This document shows, piece by piece, positions 26,679-36,235 of a stretch of DNA of 64,000 nucleotides. The notes beneath the pieces were generated by a model. The model ran no database searches. It was not told the DNA's origin and saw nothing but the letters and a program-made list of their open reading frames with translations. This stretch comes from Arenibacter aquaticus (GTDB lineage Bacteria > Bacteroidota > Bacteroidia > Flavobacteriales > Flavobacteriaceae). The stretch is from the NCBI RefSeq assembly GCF_003957295.1, contig NZ_RQPJ01000002.1:558001-622000 (forward strand). Reading direction: 5' to 3'. Within the stretch, counting starts at the first letter, position 1. Each line of letters begins with the position of its first letter. The position numbers were made by a program, and so were the translations under genes.

Positions 26679-27680
26679 ATGGAAGAAAATACTTCGGTTG
26701 ATATTAGCGCCGTGAATGAGAAGATTGCCAAGGAGAGTGCTTTTATAGACCTACTTATTTTGGAAATGAACAAAGTAATCGTTGGTCAAAAACATATGGT
26801 TGAACGATTGCTTATTGGTCTTTTGGGAAAAGGGCACATTCTTTTGGAAGGTGTTCCCGGATTGGCAAAAACATTGGCCATAAACACTTTGGCAAAAGCT
26901 GTCCAGGGAAGTTTTAGCCGAATACAATTTACCCCGGATCTTTTACCTGCCGATGTGGTAGGAACCATGATCTATAATATGAAGGTAAACGACTTTTCTA
27001 TCAAGAAAGGCCCCATATTCGCCAATTTTGTTTTAGCGGATGAGATAAACCGTGCTCCTGCCAAGGTACAATCTGCCTTACTGGAAGCCATGCAGGAAAA
27101 ACAGGTGACCATTGGAGATGAAACTTTTACTTTGGACAAGCCATTTTTGGTTATGGCAACCCAGAATCCCGTGGAACAGGAAGGTACTTACCCTCTACCA
27201 GAAGCCCAGGTAGACCGTTTTATGTTAAAAACCGTTATAGACTACCCTAAGCTCAGCGAAGAACAATTAATTATTCGCCAAAATCTCAACGGCGCCTATG
27301 AGAAGGTAAATCCAGTGGTGAGCATTGAACAGATTTTAAGTGCCCAAAACGCGGTCAAGGATGTTTATATGGACGAGAAAATTGAAAAATATATTCTGGA
27401 CATTATTTTTGCGACCCGTTATCCCGAAAAATACAATCTGGAAAGCCTAAAACCTCTAATTAGCTTTGGTGCCTCCCCTAGGGGTAGTATCAACTTGGCG
27501 GTTGCTGCCAAATGCTATGCCTTTATCAAGAGGCGGGGCTACGTTGTACCGGAAGATGTAAGGGCGGTTATCCATGACGTGCTTAGGCATAGAATAGGGA
27601 TCACCTATGAGGCTGAAGCCGAAAACATTACTTCTGAGGAGATCATAAATAAGATCGTAAACGAGATAGAAGTACCTTAA
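26679..27680 (+). CDS. MoxR family AAA+ ATPase of the Bat operon
   Basis: The 333-residue cytosolic ATPase shows Walker A LEGVPGLAKT near residue 58 and Walker B ANFVLADEINRAPAKVQSALLEAMQEKQ, the MoxR signature. MoxR proteins act as chaperone-like partners of von Willebrand A proteins. It is the first gene of a run of eight on this strand (26.7-35.8 kb) and sits 92 bases before the DUF58 gene. Length is normal. Confidence 0.93.
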   Translation: MEENTSVDISAVNEKIAKESAFIDLLILEMNKVIVGQKHMVERLLIGLLGKGHILLEGVPGLAKTLAINTLAKAVQGSFSRIQFTPDLLPADVVGTMIYNMKVNDFSIKKGPIFANFVLADEINRAPAKVQSALLEAMQEKQVTIGDETFTLDKPFLVMATQNPVEQEGTYPLPEAQVDRFMLKTVIDYPKLSEEQLIIRQNLNGAYEKVNPVVSIEQILSAQNAVKDVYMDEKIEKYILDIIFATRYPEKYNLESLKPLISFGASPRGSINLAVAAKCYAFIKRRGYVVPEDVRAVIHDVLRHRIGITYEAEAENITSEEIINKIVNEIEVP

Positions 27681-27772
27681 TCAGTCTACAGTTATCCGCC
27701 CACAGTAAGCCAAGGTCTTTTTACCCCTAAAAACTGTGCCTGAATACTTTTACTGCAAACTGAAAACTGAAA

Positions 27773-28639
27773 ATGGACACCAAGGAATTATTAAAAAAAG
27801 TTCGAAAAATTGAGATAAAGACAAGACGTCTTTCCGACCATATCTTTGGTGGGGAGTACCACTCTACCTTTAAGGGAAGGGGTATGACTTTCAGCGAGGT
27901 GCGTCAATATCAATTTGGTGATGACGTACGCTCCATAGATTGGAATGTTACTGCCCGCTACAATGAACCATACGTAAAGGTCTTTGAAGAGGAAAGGGAA
28001 CTTACCATGATGTTGATGGTAGACGTTAGTGGATCGGAGCTCTTTGGAACCAGCAATCAGTTTAAGAAAGAAGTAATCACAGAGATATCGGCCACATTGG
28101 CTTTTTCTGCACTCCAGAACAATGACAAGGTTGGACTCTTATTATTTACCAATGAGGTTGAGCTCTACATACCTCCAAAAAAGGGAAAAAGTCATGCCCT
28201 GAGAATTATAAGGGAATTATTGGAATTCTCCCCAAAAAGCACGGAAACAAATCTAGGGGCCGCGCTTAAATTCCTTACGAACGTAATGAAGAAAAAGGCT
28301 ATTGTATTTGTTCTCTCGGATTTTATCGCCGACGATTATTTACAAACCCTACGCATTACGGGCAAGAAACACGATCTCACCGGAATTAGGGTTTTTGATG
28401 AAAGGGAAGAGACCATTCCCAATTTAGGAATGGTTCAAATGCAGGATGCGGAAACAGGAGCCATTCAACTGGTAAACACCCAGTCCAAAAAAGTAAGAAT
28501 GGCCTATGGCAAGCATTACAATGAACGTGTTGCCTATTTCCAGGATACCTTCACCAAATCTGGTTGCGGGGTACTGAACTGTAGGGTGGATGAAAGTTAT
28601 GTGAAAAAATTATTGGGCTATTTTAAGCGAAGAGGTTGA
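27773..28639 (+). CDS. DUF58 protein with VWA-like fold
   Basis: The 288-residue product contains the DUF58 core: GRGMTFSEVRQYQFGDDVRSIDWNVTARYNEPYVK, followed by a metal-site-like LMVDVSGSELFG. No signal peptide or membrane span is seen, so it is a cytosolic or peripheral partner of the MoxR ATPase, as in other moxR operons. Its exact biochemical role is unknown. It sits between moxR and the 551-residue membrane protein, 5 bases before the latter. Confidence 0.9.
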   Translation: MDTKELLKKVRKIEIKTRRLSDHIFGGEYHSTFKGRGMTFSEVRQYQFGDDVRSIDWNVTARYNEPYVKVFEEERELTMMLMVDVSGSELFGTSNQFKKEVITEISATLAFSALQNNDKVGLLLFTNEVELYIPPKKGKSHALRIIRELLEFSPKSTETNLGAALKFLTNVMKKKAIVFVLSDFIADDYLQTLRITGKKHDLTGIRVFDEREETIPNLGMVQMQDAETGAIQLVNTQSKKVRMAYGKHYNERVAYFQDTFTKSGCGVLNCRVDESYVKKLLGYFKRRG

Positions 28640-28644
28640 TATAA

Positions 28645-30300
28645 ATGATGAACTTGAAATTGAGATTAAATACCGGTTGCCTGCAGTTTCTGCACTGTAT
28701 TACCTTGTGCCTTTTATTTGCTACAACACAGGGTTTTTCCCAAGAAGACCCTATCATTAGATCTGGGGTAGATACCACCTCTATAAGGATAGGTGAACAA
28801 ATCCAATTTAAGGTAAGCGTAGAAACCGATACCCTGGCACAGGTAATATTTCCAGAGGGGCAAACCTTTTCCCCGTTAGAAACCATAGAGGCCCTAAAGA
28901 CCGACACCATAAAGGAACAGGATAGGATGACCCTACAAAGAATATACGCCCTGACCCAATTTGATTCGGGCTCCTACACCCTTCCCCAACAACAGGTGAT
29001 GATTAATGGGAAGCCTTATTTCACTGATTCCCTAAACATTGACGTAGCAACGGTACCCGTAGATACCCTGAAACAGAAGATGTACGATATAAAACCCATT
29101 ATCAATGTTGAAAAGGCCCATACGGACCTTTGGAAAATTCTTCTTTGGATATTGGGCATAGCCATTATTGCCGCAGCCTTATTATATTGGTTTGTTTTCA
29201 GAAAAAAACCATTGAGCGAAGAAGAAAAGGCAGCCTTATTACCTCCTTTTGACCGTGCTATTCTAGGGCTAAAACAATTGGAAAAATCCAAATACCTGAT
29301 CCAAGACGACTACAAGACCTACTATTCTGAACTTACGGACATAGTACGCTCTTATTTGGAAGAAGATGTACACGTTACCGCTCTTGAAAGCACCACGGAA
29401 CAGCTGATAGACAAATTGGAAATGATGAAGGATGCGGGACAGTTGAAATTGGATACGGAAACCATACAACAGTTTAAAAAGGTATTGCAGACCTCAGATT
29501 TGGTGAAATTTGCCAAATCCAAGCCAGAAACCTCTGTTGCGGAACAGGATAGGAAGTCCGTGGAACAAATTGTAATTAAAACAAAGGAGGCCATTCCAGA
29601 GCCCACTGAAGAAGAACTGCTGCAAAAGGCAGAATATCTGGAGGAACTTGAAAGAAAGAAACAAAAGAAAAAAGTTGTTCTAACTGCAGTAGCGGCTGTA
29701 GCCCTACTGTTATTGTCCACTGCGGCCGCAATTGGGTATTACGGTTTTGGTTACGTTAAGGATACCGTGTTGGGCCATCCCACAAAAGAACTATTGGAAG
29801 GGGATTGGGTACAAAGTGATTATGGATACCCCCCTGTTAGCATACAAACACCAAGGGTACTGCTTCGCCAGCCCGTAAAGTTACCGGCAGAGGCCAAGGC
29901 CTCCATAAAGGAAATGCAGGCTTTTGCATACAGGAGCTCTATAGGTCTTTTCAGCATAGGCACCACCTCCATCACCCTGGCACAACCAGAAGAGCCGGAT
30001 TTTGAAAAGGCTTCGGAACAAATTCTGAAAAATTTTGAGGCACAAGGCGCCAAAAATATTATCACTAAACAAGAAGAATTTACCACTTTAACCGGGGTCA
30101 AAGGCGTAAAGTTATACGGGAGTGGCAAATTTAGCATCCCGGGATCGGACGAATTGGTATCAGGAAATTACGCGGTTCTCTTTTTTGGAGGCAAAGGCTT
30201 TCAACAAAATGTGATCTTGACCTGGCTAGAGGACGATTCCTATGCCGACCAGATCGTGGAGCGAATATTAAATTCTGTAGAAGTAAAAACGAGCTTATAA
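28645..30300 (+). CDS. Bat-operon membrane protein, 551 aa
   Basis: A signal peptide (CLLFATTQGFSQ) is followed by a beta-rich BatD-like domain (IRSGVDTTSIRIGEQIQFKVSV). A membrane span (LLWILGIAIIAAALLYWFVF) lies at about residues 170-190, then a cytosolic helical domain, a Lys/Glu-rich coil, a second span (VALLLLSTAAAIGYYGFGYV) near residue 365, and a final globular domain. It lacks a recognised enzymatic motif. The position between DUF58 and batA is usual for an uncharacterised Bat-operon protein. Its stop is adjacent to the batA start with no gap. Confidence 0.8.
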   Translation: MMNLKLRLNTGCLQFLHCITLCLLFATTQGFSQEDPIIRSGVDTTSIRIGEQIQFKVSVETDTLAQVIFPEGQTFSPLETIEALKTDTIKEQDRMTLQRIYALTQFDSGSYTLPQQQVMINGKPYFTDSLNIDVATVPVDTLKQKMYDIKPIINVEKAHTDLWKILLWILGIAIIAAALLYWFVFRKKPLSEEEKAALLPPFDRAILGLKQLEKSKYLIQDDYKTYYSELTDIVRSYLEEDVHVTALESTTEQLIDKLEMMKDAGQLKLDTETIQQFKKVLQTSDLVKFAKSKPETSVAEQDRKSVEQIVIKTKEAIPEPTEEELLQKAEYLEELERKKQKKKVVLTAVAAVALLLLSTAAAIGYYGFGYVKDTVLGHPTKELLEGDWVQSDYGYPPVSIQTPRVLLRQPVKLPAEAKASIKEMQAFAYRSSIGLFSIGTTSITLAQPEEPDFEKASEQILKNFEAQGAKNIITKQEEFTTLTGVKGVKLYGSGKFSIPGSDELVSGNYAVLFFGGKGFQQNVILTWLEDDSYADQIVERILNSVEVKTSL

Positions 30301-31299
30301 ATGTTTGAGAATATCTCCTTTGCGAATCCACAGTTTTTCTGGCTGTTATTACTACTGCCAGTGGCCATGCTTTGGTATATCTTTAAAAGAAGGGAACAGT
30401 CGGCTTCTTTAAAAATATCCAGTATCAAAGGGTTTTCCAAAGGCGGGATTTTACCCAAGTTAAGACCTGCCCTTTTTGTGATGCGCCTTTTGGCCCTGTC
30501 GGCAATTATTGTCGCCATGGCCAGACCACAGACCGAAGACATTTCTACAAGGACCAAAACCACAAAGGGCATTGATATTGTTATGGCCATAGACGTTTCG
30601 TCCAGTATGCTTGCCAAAGATTTAAAGCCCTACCGTTTGGCAGCCCTAAAAAAAGTAGCGGCCGATTTTATAAACGAACGCCCCAACGACCGTATAGGAT
30701 TAGTGGCCTATGCAGGGGAGAGTTATACCAAAACACCCATTACCAGCGATAAGTCTATTGTACTAAGGGCACTTGACGAGATTACCTATGGGCAATTAAA
30801 TGATGGAACGGCCATAGGAATGGGACTCGCTACTTCAGTAAATAGACTGAAGGAAAGCAAAGCGCTAAGTAAAGTCATTATTCTCCTTACTGATGGTGTA
30901 AATAATCAAGGTTTTATAGAGCCTCAGACCGCCGCAGAACTCGCCGTAGAATTTGGGATCAAAACCTACACCATAGGCCTTGGCACCAACGGAAATGCCA
31001 TGACGCCCATTGCCTATAACGCAGACGGTTCCTTTAGGTATGGTATGCGCGAGGTGGAAATAGAGGAAGACCTTTTAAAATCTATTGCAGCAACTACGGG
31101 AGGACAGTATTTTAGGGCCACCAACAACAAAAAACTGGAGGCTATTTATGAAGAAATAAACAAGTTGGAAAAGACGGAAGTAGAGGAATTTAAATATTAC
31201 AAATACGAGGAAAAATTTAGGCCCTGGGTTTATTTGGCAGGGATCTTACTCCTATTGGAATGGTTACTTAGGAATACCTTATTCAGAAGTTTCATTTAA
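30301..31299 (+). CDS. batA: BatA, VWA-domain aerotolerance protein
   Basis: The 332-residue protein has membrane spans near both ends (FFWLLLLLPVAMLWYIF; VYLAGILLLLEWLL) and a central von Willebrand A domain. The metal-ion-dependent adhesion site is DIVMAIDVSSSMLAKDL near residue 95, with a conserved LLTDGVNNQG later. Bat genes are tied to oxygen and stress tolerance in Bacteroides and to cell-envelope integrity in other bacteria. The ATG follows the previous stop directly. Confidence 0.93.
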   Translation: MFENISFANPQFFWLLLLLPVAMLWYIFKRREQSASLKISSIKGFSKGGILPKLRPALFVMRLLALSAIIVAMARPQTEDISTRTKTTKGIDIVMAIDVSSSMLAKDLKPYRLAALKKVAADFINERPNDRIGLVAYAGESYTKTPITSDKSIVLRALDEITYGQLNDGTAIGMGLATSVNRLKESKALSKVIILLTDGVNNQGFIEPQTAAELAVEFGIKTYTIGLGTNGNAMTPIAYNADGSFRYGMREVEIEEDLLKSIAATTGGQYFRATNNKKLEAIYEEINKLEKTEVEEFKYYKYEEKFRPWVYLAGILLLLEWLLRNTLFRSFI

Positions 31300-31338
31300 A
31301 GAAGGCTTTCCAATGGATGTACAAATGAAGAAAACAAA

Positions 31339-32376
31339 ATGATTCAATTAGACGAGAAAACATATCTATACCTGTTGTTCATCATTCCTATGATGATAGT
31401 CCTTTTTGTACTTCTTCAAATATGGAAAAAAAGAACACAGAAAAAATTTGCAGACCTGAGTCTTTTAAAGCGATTAACCCCGGAGCGATCCAAATTTAAG
31501 GCAACCGTTAAACTAATTTTAATACTATTGGGAATAGCCTCGCTTACCTTGGCATTGGCTAATCCGAAAATTGGCACTAAACTGGAAACCGTAAAAAGGG
31601 AAGGGGTAGATATTGTCTTTGCCGTTGACGTTTCCAAAAGTATGTTGGCAGAGGATATAGCCCCAAACAGGTTGGAAAAAGCAAAAAGATTGGTATCAGA
31701 AATAATAAACCAACTGGCCAGTGATAGGATTGGAATCATAGCCTATGCCGGCCAAGCATTTCCTCAATTGCCCATTACAACCGATTATGGTGCCGCTAAG
31801 ATGTTCCTGCAAAACATGAACACCGATATGCTTTCTTCCCAAGGAACGGCAATAGACCAGGCCATAGAATTGGCTTCTACCTATTACGATGATGAAGAAC
31901 AGACCAACCGCGTTCTCTTTATTATTTCTGATGGGGAAGACCATTCTGAGGGGAATACCGCCAATGCCGTAGAGGAAGCTACCAATGAAGGCATAAGAGT
32001 TTTCACCATAGGGGTAGGAAAAGCAAAGGGAGCACCCATTCCCCTTAAAAGAAACGGTATAGTTGAAAGCTTAAAGAAGGATAGTAAGGGAGAAGTGGTA
32101 ATTACCAAACTAAACGAAACAGTACTCCAAGAAATAGCCAACGAAGGCAATGGGGAATATATAAATGGGGAAAATACCGAAGAGGCCGTAGCGATTATTA
32201 AGGAGCAACTAAACCAAATGGACAAAAAGGAGTTTGAGGCCAAGCAATTTGCCGAATACAAGGATCAGTTCCAATGGTTTTTGGCCGCAGGGCTTTTATT
32301 CTTATTTTTAGACATTTTTGTCCTAGATAGAAAAACAAAATGGCTTAAAAAATTGAATCTATTTAACGAGCAATAA
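31339..32376 (+). CDS. batB: BatB, VWA-domain aerotolerance protein
   Basis: The 345-residue paralogue of BatA has two N-terminal spans (YLLFIIPMMIVLFVLLQIW; AKVKLILILLGIASLTLALA-like region), a VWA domain with DIVFAVDVSKSMLAEDI and IISDGEDHSEG, and a C-terminal span (FLAAGLLFLFLDIFVL). It faces the periplasm and likely pairs with BatA through the VWA domains. It lies 39 bases after batA. Confidence 0.93.
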   Translation: MIQLDEKTYLYLLFIIPMMIVLFVLLQIWKKRTQKKFADLSLLKRLTPERSKFKATVKLILILLGIASLTLALANPKIGTKLETVKREGVDIVFAVDVSKSMLAEDIAPNRLEKAKRLVSEIINQLASDRIGIIAYAGQAFPQLPITTDYGAAKMFLQNMNTDMLSSQGTAIDQAIELASTYYDDEEQTNRVLFIISDGEDHSEGNTANAVEEATNEGIRVFTIGVGKAKGAPIPLKRNGIVESLKKDSKGEVVITKLNETVLQEIANEGNGEYINGENTEEAVAIIKEQLNQMDKKEFEAKQFAEYKDQFQWFLAAGLLFLFLDIFVLDRKTKWLKKLNLFNEQ

Positions 32377-32386
32377 GGGAGCGGAC

Positions 32387-33256
32387 ATGAAAAAGATATT
32401 ATTGATCATTGGTTTATTAGGTTCTGTTGCACAGGCACAGGAGTTGGATAAGGAAAAAGAAAAAGCGGCAAAAATTGCCACCAATTTCACTTGGGAAGGC
32501 AACAAAGAGCTTTCCGAAAGCAACTTTGTAAATGCAGAAGCCAATTACCGCAAGGCCATATCCCAGAATGCAGCGAATAGTATTGCCCCCTACAATCTGG
32601 GGAATGCGTATTACCAAAATGAAACCTATAGTGAGGCCTTTGGACGTTTTAAACAGGCCGGAGAAAATGCCACTAACAAGGCAGACAAACACAGGGCATA
32701 CCACAATATGGGCAATGTCTTTATGAAAAACAAAGAGTACCAAAAAGCGGTGGATGCCTATAAGGAAGCCCTGAGAAATGATCCTACGGACGAAGAAACC
32801 CGTTATAATCTTGCCCTTGCCAAGGAAATGCTGAAAAAAGAACAGGAACAACAGCAAAACGATCAGAACCAGGACGACAATAAGGATCAAGACGATCAAA
32901 AAGATCAAGATCAGAATCAGGATCAGGATCAGGATAAAAAAGACGGGGACAATAAAGAAGATAATAAAGGTGGCGAGGACGAGCAGGATCAAAACAAGGA
33001 TGAGGGCGACCAAGAAGATAAAGGAGACGAAAAGCAAGAAGAGAATAAAGAGGGTGAAGGAGACAATGAAAATGAACAAGATGACATACCCAACACTGAT
33101 GATCAACCACAGCAACAACCCCGACCTAATCAACTATCTCCACAGCAGATAAAAAATCTGCTTGAGGCCATGCAGAACGAGGAGAAAAAAGTGCAGGAAA
33201 AAATTGACGCCCAAAAAGTTAAAGGCGCCAAAATTAAAAATGAAAAAGATTGGTAA
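32387..33256 (+). CDS. batC: BatC, TPR protein with acidic tail
   Basis: The 289-residue secreted protein starts with a signal peptide (MKKILLIIGLLGSVAQAQ). Two to three tetratricopeptide repeats follow (ANSIAPYNLGNAYYQNETYSEAFGRF; HRAYHNMGNVFMKNKEYQKAVDAY). Residues ~155-240 are almost purely Asp, Gln, Asn, Lys and Glu, an intrinsically disordered acidic stretch. TPRs would bind other Bat proteins in the periplasm. The C-terminus overlaps the region of the batD start. Confidence 0.9.
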   Translation: MKKILLIIGLLGSVAQAQELDKEKEKAAKIATNFTWEGNKELSESNFVNAEANYRKAISQNAANSIAPYNLGNAYYQNETYSEAFGRFKQAGENATNKADKHRAYHNMGNVFMKNKEYQKAVDAYKEALRNDPTDEETRYNLALAKEMLKKEQEQQQNDQNQDDNKDQDDQKDQDQNQDQDQDKKDGDNKEDNKGGEDEQDQNKDEGDQEDKGDEKQEENKEGEGDNENEQDDIPNTDDQPQQQPRPNQLSPQQIKNLLEAMQNEEKKVQEKIDAQKVKGAKIKNEKDW

Positions 33257-33261
33257 GAAAA

Positions 33262-35040
33262 GTGAAATATAAAAGATACATATCAATATTTTCGCTATTG
33301 TTCTTGGGAATACTATTGCACGCCCAAAACGATGAGACCGTAACCTTTCAAATGAAACTAAGCAAAGAGGTGCTAGGAATCAATGAAAGGCTAAGGGTAG
33401 ACTTCACCATGAACAGGGATGGCGATAATTTTGTACCTCCAAATTTTGAGGGCTTTAGAGTAGTTATGGGGCCTTCCCAGTCCATTAGTTCATCTTGGGT
33501 GAACGGGGTTCGTAGTTTTTCCAAAACCTACAGTTACACCTTGGCACCAACGGCCAGGGGGAAATTCACCATAAATCAAGCAACCATAGTGATCAAAGGG
33601 GAAACCTATAAATCACTTCCAAAGGAGGTAGAGGTCACGGCTGCTGTAGACCGGCCCGATGGTGAAAAAACTGCTGATGATGTTGCCGATGAAAGTCTGC
33701 ACCTAGTTGCCGAAATATCCAAAACCAGTCCCTATCTCAATGAGGCTGTTACAGTGGTTTACAAACTCTACGCCAGTACCTCAATAGATGTCACCAATTT
33801 TAGGGCCTTGGACAACCCCAAGTACAACAATTTCTGGAGCCAGGACATCCCGGTAACCAAATATGACGTTCAAAATACCACCTATGATGGAAAGCCCTAT
33901 AATTCGGTAATTTTAAAAAGAGTGGTCCTCTACCCCCAGAAAACCGGCAAATTGGCAATAGAACCGCTTTCGTTGGACGTCAGCGTACAGGTTCCCACCA
34001 ATAAACGCGATTTTTTTGGAGGACGAATATTTGCACAAACCAGCAAAACCGTATCGGCCGGTAACAGGACCATTAACGTGAAAGCCTTGCCAACCCAAGG
34101 AAAACCCACGGACTTTAGCGGAGCAGTAGGTGATTTTAAATTTTCTGTCACTAGCAGCAAAACCCATTTAAACGCTTCCGAATCCCTACAGGCCAAGGTA
34201 TCTATTAGCGGAAAGGGGAATTTAAAATTATTTGAAATCCCTAGTTTAAACCTCCCCAGTTCCTTGGAAGTATACGAACCGGAATTCAATGAGAGCGTTA
34301 GAACTACCCTCTCCGGTATGGAAGGCAGTGTAAGCGATAGCTATACGGTGGTTCCCACATATAGGGGAAAATACCCCATACCAAGCATAAGTTTTAGCTA
34401 TTTTAACCCCAAGACCGAGACCTATCAGACCCTAAACTCTGAAGAAATCCTCATCAACGTTTTGGAAGGTCCTACAAGCGGACCATCCAATACTGCCAAT
34501 TCCAATTCCAGCAACAAACAGATGGTTGTGGCCACAGGAAATCAATTTGTGTTCAACAAGTTAAAGCCCAACCTCACTGCCATTGGACGCCAACATTTTT
34601 TTGGAAGCCGCAGTTTTTATCTTTGGTGGCTGCTTCCCCTAATCCTTATACCATTGGCCATTCTTTTTGGAAAGAAAAGGGAAGCCATTGCCAGTGATGT
34701 TGAAGGAAATAAAATTAAAAGGGCCAATAGGCTGGCAAGGAAATACCTTTCGGCAGCTAAAAAAGCCCTGGGTTCCAAGGACTCCTTTTATGTGGCACTG
34801 GAAAAGGCCTTACACAACTATTTAAAGGCCAAACTAAAAATTGAGACCTCGGAATTCAGCAAGGACAAAATAACGACTTTATTGGCCGAAAAAAATGTAG
34901 ACCCAACTACCCAGGAAGGTTTTGTTGGATTACTGAAAAATTGTGAAATGGCCAGGTACAGTCCGTTCTCGGATGTACAAATGCAGCAAGATTACAAGAA
35001 AGCCAGTGAAGTAATTTCGCAATTGGATAAACAAATTTAA
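33262..35040 (+). CDS. batD: BatD, oxygen tolerance protein
   Basis: The ~592-residue product begins with a signal peptide (SIFSLLFLGILLHAQ) and several beta-sandwich domains of the BatD family (KEVLGINERLRVDFTMNRDGDNF at the start, then repeats of the same type). One membrane span is near residue 450 (FYLWWLLPLILIPLAILFG) and a cytosolic helical tail follows. No ATG is available at the 5' end: the choice is GTG 33262 or TTG 33250, the latter overlapping the batC stop. GTG puts a basic KYKR directly before the signal core, so I prefer it. Confidence 0.9.
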   Translation: MKYKRYISIFSLLFLGILLHAQNDETVTFQMKLSKEVLGINERLRVDFTMNRDGDNFVPPNFEGFRVVMGPSQSISSSWVNGVRSFSKTYSYTLAPTARGKFTINQATIVIKGETYKSLPKEVEVTAAVDRPDGEKTADDVADESLHLVAEISKTSPYLNEAVTVVYKLYASTSIDVTNFRALDNPKYNNFWSQDIPVTKYDVQNTTYDGKPYNSVILKRVVLYPQKTGKLAIEPLSLDVSVQVPTNKRDFFGGRIFAQTSKTVSAGNRTINVKALPTQGKPTDFSGAVGDFKFSVTSSKTHLNASESLQAKVSISGKGNLKLFEIPSLNLPSSLEVYEPEFNESVRTTLSGMEGSVSDSYTVVPTYRGKYPIPSISFSYFNPKTETYQTLNSEEILINVLEGPTSGPSNTANSNSSNKQMVVATGNQFVFNKLKPNLTAIGRQHFFGSRSFYLWWLLPLILIPLAILFGKKREAIASDVEGNKIKRANRLARKYLSAAKKALGSKDSFYVALEKALHNYLKAKLKIETSEFSKDKITTLLAEKNVDPTTQEGFVGLLKNCEMARYSPFSDVQMQQDYKKASEVISQLDKQI

Positions 35041-35043
35041 GCC

Positions 35044-35802
35044 ATGCTACGTGTAATAAACATTTTCGTCTATTTGTTCTGTATTTTGGGATTTTCCCAA
35101 AACCAAGAACTATTCAACAAGGCCACCACTTATTACAATGAGGGGGAGTACACCAAGGCAGCGGACAACTATTTACAAATATTGGAGAATGGCGAGCATT
35201 CGGCCGCACTTTATTTTAATTTGGGCAACACCTATTACAAGCTCAATGATATAGCACCCAGTATATATTATTATGAAAAGGCCCTATTGCTAAAACCCAA
35301 TGATAAGGACATAAAAAATAATTTGGCCTATGCCCAAAATATGACCTTGGATGCTATTGAGCCTCTTCCCCAAACCAGTTTGGCCAAATTTTACAACAAG
35401 CTTACACACTATCTTACTTTTGACCAATTGGCCTATGTAGGCATCGTCTTAATGATGCTATTTGTTGGCTGTTATATAGCCTTTTATTATTTTAAGTTTG
35501 CCACCCAAAAACGAATAGCCTTTATTAGCAGCATTATTTTCCTATTGGGCAGTCTTATGGCCGTTTTTTTAGCCTACTTTCAATTTCAAAAGTTTAATTC
35601 TGACCAACCAGCCATAGTTTTTGCCGAAGAGGTGAGTATAAAATCGGAACCCAACAACAGGGGTCAGACTGTTTTTAGCTTGCACGCCGGCACTAAAGTC
35701 AACATCCTTGAACACTTAAACGACTGGACAAGGATAGGTATTTCGGACGGATCCACGGGTTGGATACCATCTGAGGAAATAAAAAATCTCAAAGATTTTT
35801 AA
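35044..35802 (+). CDS. batE: BatE, TPR and SH3-like protein
   Basis: The 252-residue protein has an N-terminal signal (INIFVYLFCILGFSQ), TPR repeats (NKATTYYNEGEYTKAADNYLQI; AALYFNLGNTYYKLNDIAPSIYYYEKAL), two membrane spans (LAYVGIVLMMLFVGCYIAFYYF; IAFISSIIFLLGSLMAVFLAY) and a C-terminal bacterial SH3-like domain (VSIKSEPNNRGQTVFSLHAGTKVNIL). That order is diagnostic of BatE. It is the last gene of the operon, 3 bases after batD. Confidence 0.92.
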   Translation: MLRVINIFVYLFCILGFSQNQELFNKATTYYNEGEYTKAADNYLQILENGEHSAALYFNLGNTYYKLNDIAPSIYYYEKALLLKPNDKDIKNNLAYAQNMTLDAIEPLPQTSLAKFYNKLTHYLTFDQLAYVGIVLMMLFVGCYIAFYYFKFATQKRIAFISSIIFLLGSLMAVFLAYFQFQKFNSDQPAIVFAEEVSIKSEPNNRGQTVFSLHAGTKVNILEHLNDWTRIGISDGSTGWIPSEEIKNLKDF

Positions 35803-35835
35803 TATTTCCTTAACGACTATTAAAACAGTTGGTGT

Positions 35836-35843
35836 TATATTTG
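35836..35843 (+). promoter_or_regulatory. -7 element before the 98-aa membrane protein gene
   Basis: TATATTTG matches TAnnTTTG exactly and lies 17 bases before the ATG at 35861. No clear TTG is seen at -33. It separates the following genes from the bat operon. Confidence 0.5.
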
Positions 35844-35860
35844 CTGCAATCTTCATTTTT

Positions 35861-36157
35861 ATGAAAGTATTTGCTCGTTTTGTTTTACTTGGTTTTTGGC
35901 TATTTGCCATAGTGGCTCCGAGCGCCATAACATTACTGGATAAAGACAATCCGGTTATTGTAACCAACCTTAACGAAGAAGAACAACAAGAAATCCTTAA
36001 GAAATCTCCGGTTGAGGAGAAGTTCGTAAATAATGGATATCTTGATTTTTTGTTGATAGCCCTCTCCCAAAAATCTTTGAAGGGACTATACCATCCTATG
36101 GGCATCAAAGACTTTTCACTAGAAATTCTCCTACCTCCACCTGAACATATAGGTTAA
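35861..36157 (+). CDS. Small membrane or secreted protein, 98 aa
   Basis: One hydrophobic N-terminal segment (FVLLGFWLFAIVAPSAITLL) serves as signal anchor. The rest is polar, with an acidic helix (NLNEEEQQEILKKSPVEEKF) and a hydrophobic stretch near the end (GYLDFLLIALSQKSL). I do not recognise a family. It has its own promoter element and precedes the SulP/carbonic anhydrase group by 78 bases, so a link to that module is possible but unproven. Codon use matches its neighbours. Confidence 0.7.
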   Translation: MKVFARFVLLGFWLFAIVAPSAITLLDKDNPVIVTNLNEEEQQEILKKSPVEEKFVNNGYLDFLLIALSQKSLKGLYHPMGIKDFSLEILLPPPEHIG

Positions 36158-36195
36158 TCTTATCAGTCACATTTTTATTTGATTAACTAATAACC

Positions 36196-36219
36196 TGTCC
36201 TTTCTTATCATTAAGGACA
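36196..36219 (+). terminator. Hairpin in the leader of the first SulP gene
   Basis: TGTCCTT at 36196-36202 pairs with AAGGACA at 36213-36219 around 10 bases, and the SulP start codon is 16 bases further. It may end the upstream small gene or affect SulP translation; no direct U-run follows the stem. Confidence 0.35.
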
Positions 36220-36235
36220 AAACTATTATTTTTAT

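Noticed and set aside
32417-33133. 238-codon minus-strand frame, very hydrophobic
   Set aside because: It is the antisense of the repetitive acidic tract of batC; the Ile/Leu/Val composition follows from that.
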